Assembly (NCBI RefSeq): GCF_000003815.2
Contig: NC_049982.1
Span: 8,490,542-8,554,541, forward strand
Direction of reading: 5' to 3'
From: Branchiostoma floridae
Taxonomy: Eukaryota; Chordata; Leptocardii; Amphioxiformes; Branchiostomatidae
Length of the DNA: 64,000 nt
Position 1 is the first letter of the stretch, and each line of letters begins with the position of its first letter. Below are positions 59,701-64,000 of this stretch, piece by piece. The notes beneath the pieces are model-generated. The model searched no databases, had not been told where the DNA came from, and was given only the letters and a program-made list of their open reading frames with translations. The translations under genes were made by a program, and so were the position numbers.

Positions 59701-62700
59701 AGCCTTTGCCCTGTGCCAGACATAAATCTCTCCCAGCATGGTAAAGGTCAATGTGTAGGTGGCGCAGAGGGGAACTGTTGCCTTGAACACAGCTGGCCTT
59801 GATTCCCCTGTTTCTAATTTAATCAGTTTATGCTAGTCCATCTTCTGAGGTTCAGCAAAAGCTTGTGGAAGTCTAACGAAGGGCTGTCTTTGACTTTTGA
59901 CTTTTGAGAGGCAGCTTAACAGCTTGCTGTAAAGTCAACCCTTGTGAGTGTTAGAGTGCTCTGAGCAATCTGACTCAGATGTGGCCCGGACCTTTGGTAC
60001 ATTCTGTAATGAACATTGTAGCTGTTCACAAGGCACAGAGTTATAACTGCACACACTGAAATGTCTGGAGACCAGAGTTTTCACTCAGATCAGCCAAAAG
60101 GAACACTGGTACTTACTCCCCATAACCCATGACCTCTACCTCCCTTTTTCTCAAGTCATTCTTCCTTCAAATCTGTTGGACAGATGTAGAACTTTGAAAG
60201 CTCTAGTGTTTTTATTTTAATTCGTGAATCCTGATCTTAGCAGATATTTTACTGTGAGTCAGTGTGACATTTTTTTGGCTTGAGTCGACCATTGAAAGGC
60301 CTGTAATGAATGTACTGATACGCCTCAAACTTAGCCTGGTATCCAGCCATAATATAGCTCCCGAGTCTCTTCTCTCCTCTTTGCAAAGAGGAGAGAAGAG
60401 ACTCAGGAGCTATATTACGGCTGGATACCAGGCTACCTCAAACTGCCAATGCCAAGGCACTGTTACAGTCATGTACAGTGCATTTATAGGTGGTCTATAT
60501 ATAGCCTGACCTCCTATATTTGTTGATGATGTATTGGCGATGGTTCAGAGTTGGTGCTGTCAGGTGGTGAGGGTTGGACAGTCCTGACATGTGGTACCCA
60601 TGTGTACATGTGTTGGGATGTGCTGTAGCTCTGTGGAATATCTGTGTTGTCACAGGTGTATACATTTACAGGAGACTAATACTATCTGAAATAGTAAGGT
60701 TCTGTATAGCAATATAGATACTGTATACAAAATATATGCAGTTCCAGCGTGCAAAATACCCACTTGCACATTGCAACCACTTTTTGCTTGGTGCAACTTA
60801 CTTCTAAATTCAGATTGCACAGGGTGCAACTTAGATTTTGAGCCTCAGAACTCGATTTTGTTGACAATTTACTTGGAAGAAATAAATGGATCGGAGCAGC
60901 TTTGTTTTATATCAGCCAAACATGTCAGATTTCTTGGCAGATGGACATTTTTAATAGTGAATTATAGGTGGTGCAACTTGAAATTCAGTTGTGCAACCTA
61001 ATTTTTGCCCCAGATTGCACACTGTGCAACCTGGCTCAGAAAAGTATTTTGTACACTGAGTTTGTCATCATTGTCATAAAATGCATTTTATAACTTATTT
61101 GAGCATATTTGGCCCTATTGCCTTCAGAAAGATTCAGAAAGTGTACTGAAAAATGTAGTCTTGTCTGTTCTCACATCAATATATTACCCATTGTCATCAA
61201 CATATTACCCATCATTGTAGAGATCACGATCCAGGAGAATCGCCGATCCTCCTAGGAGAGATCGCGATCGGAGTTTCTCCTAGGAGAAACTACGATAGAT
61301 ATAAGAAACAGATCCCGATCGCAATCTGTACTAGTAGAATCGGCGATTCTCCTGGATCGTGATCTCCACTGTGACATATACATGGCAAGAACAAGCTAAA
61401 TTGTGAGAAAAGTATTATTTTTCTGATTCTGTATTTTACATGTTTGATTATTTTGATTACCTACTTTTGTTATGGTACAGTGTATTTGATACATTTATGT
61501 ATGATAAGGGCTTAGCTTTGACACTAAGGTTACATGTGAGATTTGTAATTTGAAATTCCTGCCTTCACAGACCAACGGCCATGCCTACCCCAGTGATGGT
61601 TACGAGGAGAAAATCCAGAAGTTGGAAAATGACAAGGAGAGTCTCATCCTTCAGGTAGGGAAAGTTTTTATTGTCTACCACTGAACCAGCACACTGTCTA
61701 CCTCTCAAACTGGCAATTAACTGTCAGGGTAAAGTCACTCTCCCCCAGACCTGGAAATGGTCCAATACATGTACATTCAAAACAGCTACAATGAGATCAT
61801 GGGAGGATATGCCTTTCTCATGGCAATAGTCATTGTTTAATCTGGAATATACCCACATCAGAGACAAACTCCCCACAATTCATTAACCGTCTTCCAGCTG
61901 CTTGTCTTTGTATCCAATACAAATTTGGTGCCAAAGGCTACTTCAACCGTTAGAAAGAAACTATGACCAGGTGTGCATTATAGTTTTATGGTGAATGAAT
62001 AAACTGGAATTATTGTTCAGTCGGAACAGGTGCTGTGTACCAAGGGAACTATGTTTTTAGCTCTTTATGTCATAAGCTGTCTAGAGACTTTGAGTATAAG
62101 TTCATATATGACAGTAATTGACCCTGTAAAGATTTTATATGCTATTGCCATACAGAGTAAATTGCTAACCAATGAGCTTTCAATCAGTCCTCTTAGTACC
62201 CATGTCAAGTTGAAATGGCCTTAGACATATGTCATGTGACCCAAATGGAAGTGTGATGTCATCAACGGGTCAAATGTTCCCAGCAGTTGGTATTTGACCC
62301 ATCTCAGTGCAACATGAGAAGGACTGTTGGTCAGTGCTTTATTTTGAGTATAAAAATAGGGTATAAGTAGTAGAGAGTAGTTGAGACATATGGTGTTACA
62401 AAGCGCTGTTGGGGTTAAACCGCCTGTTACTGTACATGTGTGACATACCCTTCCTTTTAGCTGAATACAAGATGGGGATGCGCTAGGTATACCAAGCCTC
62501 GATATAAAATCTTGATAGATATAAATGCTGAGAACATGTATGTACCATTCCTAATGTTTGTGTTCCCTGTTTGTTGTGTAGGTGAGTGTGCTAACAGACC
62601 AGGTGGAGGCTCAGGGAGAGAAGATCAGGGAGCTGGAGAATGGCATCGAGGGGCAGAAGGACCAGCAGGCGGACACGGAGGAGATGCTGCAGCAGGTAAC

Positions 62701-63778
62701 CAGAGGACATGGGCTTGATTCCTACTGGTCTTAATTGCAATTCATGTATAATGAAAATGCGAGAATGAAAGCACAAGAGAGCTAAGTTACTGTAATTGTG
62801 TCAATCACTGAAAGAGAACTACACTTAACAATGAGGTGTGATAAGTGATAGTATAGGTAGGAGAATGAAAGCATGTCTCATGTAGGTAGGAGACAGTTTT
62901 TTTTCCAGATATCAAGGCAAACATTTGCAGTGTAGACTTGTATCTTTGAAATAGAGTGGTCATTTGTGTTAGGTCTACCTAAACTACTACAAAGACTAAC
63001 AGGCCAAACAGTTGTCCCTGTACCTACCTGTGTTTTGGCTGTTTTGTATCTCTTTAAAACAGAAGATATTCCAGACTTTTCAGTAGACATATTCTGTCCC
63101 CAACAGGAAATCCTGGCCAGAAGTTCCCTGGAGACCCAGAAGCTGGACCTGATGGCTGAGGTCTCCAACCTGAAGATTCAGATGGCTTCTCTGGACAAGG
63201 AACGGTCAGACCTAGAAGACAAGAACCAGACAGCACAGGTAAGAACCAGTCAGAGGATTGTCCAAATATTAACCAACCTTTGACAGGATTATATGTCCTT
63301 TTTCTTATTCTAAATTAGGTCCATCCCTACACCTACTCATAGGAACCCTTTTAGGAACTGCAGCCTGTCCTGCTTGGTCTGTTGTCCTTGTTTCAAAAAA
63401 CAAACTATCAGTAATTTGGTATCTGGTCCAAACTTTGATACTCTGTACTCTCCCTTCCTTCTTTGTGTGAATTTGTATTCTGTGTTCATCTTTACCCTGT
63501 GTGTTTACTGTCCTTCTCACTGTATCTTACTCTTACGTGTTGTATGTAGTTTTTTTTCTCAAAGTCTCTTCCTGTATTGTTAGCTTGTGTTGAATTTGGG
63601 ATGCCAAATAAAAACACAAAGTTTTAACGTGGTCTCTCACCTGTGTTTTCCTGTCTTGGTATCCTACCTGTGTTTTTGGAACCAGTTCTTGTTTATGGAG
63701 TGCTATGAGCTCCGTACACGAGTCCTGTGCCTGATGGAGGTTATGGAGCAGTGGGAAACCTCCCATCTCCCTTCAGAG
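56762..63778 (+). CDS. PPFIBP1: Liprin-beta (PPFIBP1/2 orthologue), 5' half; continues beyond the window
   Basis: Coding exons: 56762-56852, 57353-57532, 59179-59393, 61571-61654, 62582-62695, 63107-63238, and possibly 63686-63778. All six firm exons are GT-AG and phase-consistent. Liprin-beta is a cytoplasmic scaffold that binds liprin-alpha and acts in focal-adhesion, synaptic and vascular organisation. The N-terminus has DASEMLAAALEQMDGIIAG, as in human PPFIBP1. Exon 59179 on gives LLDGAKSLLETMEE, and later exons give ENDKESLILQ, VSVLTDQVEAQGEKIRELE, EEMLQQ and SSLETQKLDLMAEVSNLK, the conserved coiled coil. The SAM domains lie outside the window. Exon 57353-57532 encodes 60 residues rich in Pro, Glu, Ser and Thr that I do not know from vertebrate proteins. 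PPFIBP1 versus PPFIBP2 cannot be separated; the gene probably predates that duplication. Confidence 0.92.
57353..57532 (+). other. Symmetric 180-nt exon of liprin-beta, likely cassette
   Basis: Phase 1 on both sides and exactly 60 codons. Removing it joins MDGIIA directly to GSKTEFFNG, which is the human arrangement (GIIAGSK). It encodes a disordered, Pro/Glu/Ser-rich insert. Both the acceptor (CCTCCAG) and donor (CAG|GTAGGG) look usable. Confidence 0.6.
57533..59178. other. Liprin-beta intron, nothing recognised
   Basis: No repeat or coding pattern stands out in these 1.6 kb. Confidence 0.35.
60332..60435. repeat. Near-perfect palindrome, 52-bp arms, no spacer
   Basis: The centre lies between 60383 and 60384 (TTTGCAAA). 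Only about two mismatches occur over 52 bp per arm. It lies in a liprin-beta intron. Confidence 0.9.
60735..61035. repeat. Cluster of GTGCAAC / TTGCAC motifs
   Basis: GTGCAACTT, TTGCACA and GTGCAACCT recur several times in both orientations over about 300 bp. This suggests an old interspersed repeat in the liprin-beta intron. Confidence 0.45.
61220..61366. mobile_element. 147-bp hairpin element, 28-bp perfect inverted ends
   Basis: 61220-61247 and 61339-61366 are exact reverse complements. The interior carries two CTCCTAGGAG palindromes and several GATCGCGATC-like and CGATCG motifs. Likely a MITE. Confidence 0.8.
63686..63778 (+). other. Candidate 93-nt alternative exon of liprin-beta
   Basis: It follows a CCAG acceptor, is open for 31 codons in the phase required (0/0) and encodes MECYELRTRVLCLMEVMEQ, which looks helical and non-random. 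The donor (GAG|GTCCTC) is weak, and I do not recall this segment from vertebrate liprin-beta. It may be an alternative exon or chance. Confidence 0.35.
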
Positions 63779-64000
63779 GTCCTCTACATTCTTTTCTGCC
63801 ATCCTCTTCATTTCACTGTTGTCTGTTTGTTGTTCGCATGCCATCATTAACCTGTGACACTGTGTCATTTCTTGATTTATTAAGGCATTGTGCTTTTTGC
63901 TTCCTTGTCTACATGTTGATAATGCTTCTTCTTTTGTCCTGTGTTGTGTTTTCTGCTCATTTCCTTTACTTTCCAATCTTTCATTCCTTCTTTTTCAATT

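Overview
This is an animal (metazoan) genomic window, most likely from a lancelet (amphioxus, Branchiostoma). Spliced genes with GT-AG introns and clear orthologues of vertebrate genes sit in A/T-rich, repeat-laden non-coding DNA. The species call is inference from gene content, WSC/TIL secreted proteins and repeat style; no search was possible. Exon borders were read from splice sites and checked by phase. Every model except the two edge-truncated genes and the 5' end of the neuralized gene closes without a frame break.

Layout. 1-1.7 kb: last exon of a CYP4-type cytochrome P450 (+). 4.85-11.3 kb: six-exon secreted TIL-WSC protein (+) whose last two exons encode an unrecognised C-terminal module. 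12.0-14.0 kb: neuralized-type E3 ubiquitin ligase, NHR plus RING (-), 5' end not found. 16.9-17.5 kb: intronless basic protein with a helix-turn-helix-like region and a threefold proline-rich repeat (+). 19.3-21.7 kb: five-exon secreted Met-rich protein (+) that shares the C-terminal module of the 4.85-kb gene. 25.0-32.4 kb: RIC3, the nicotinic-receptor chaperone (-). Its second intron holds a 2.87-kb Penelope-like retroelement with a 14-bp target-site duplication, 217-bp inverted arms and two hammerhead-ribozyme cores in opposite orientations. 33.2-35.0 kb: a duplicated ~440-bp block upstream of RIC3 that may hold alternative first exons. 37.8-39.7 kb: RPS11 (+). 41.2-45.0 kb: HSD17B12-type 3-ketoacyl-CoA reductase, eleven exons (-). 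45.1-47.3 kb: two palindromic mobile elements. 48.9 kb to the end: promoter and 5' half of liprin-beta (PPFIBP1/2 type, +), running off the window.

The genes do not form one pathway. The most original signal is the pair of secreted paralogues at 4.85-11.3 and 19.3-21.7 kb. They share a two-exon C-terminal module in matching phase, and one of them carries an additional WSC domain on a phase 1-1 exon pair. The second is the Penelope element, whose inverted 5' arm puts a hammerhead core in the sense of the RIC3 pre-mRNA. Several near-perfect hairpins (7.2, 40.4, 53.1, 54.7, 60.4, 61.3 kb) look like young MITE or foldback insertions.
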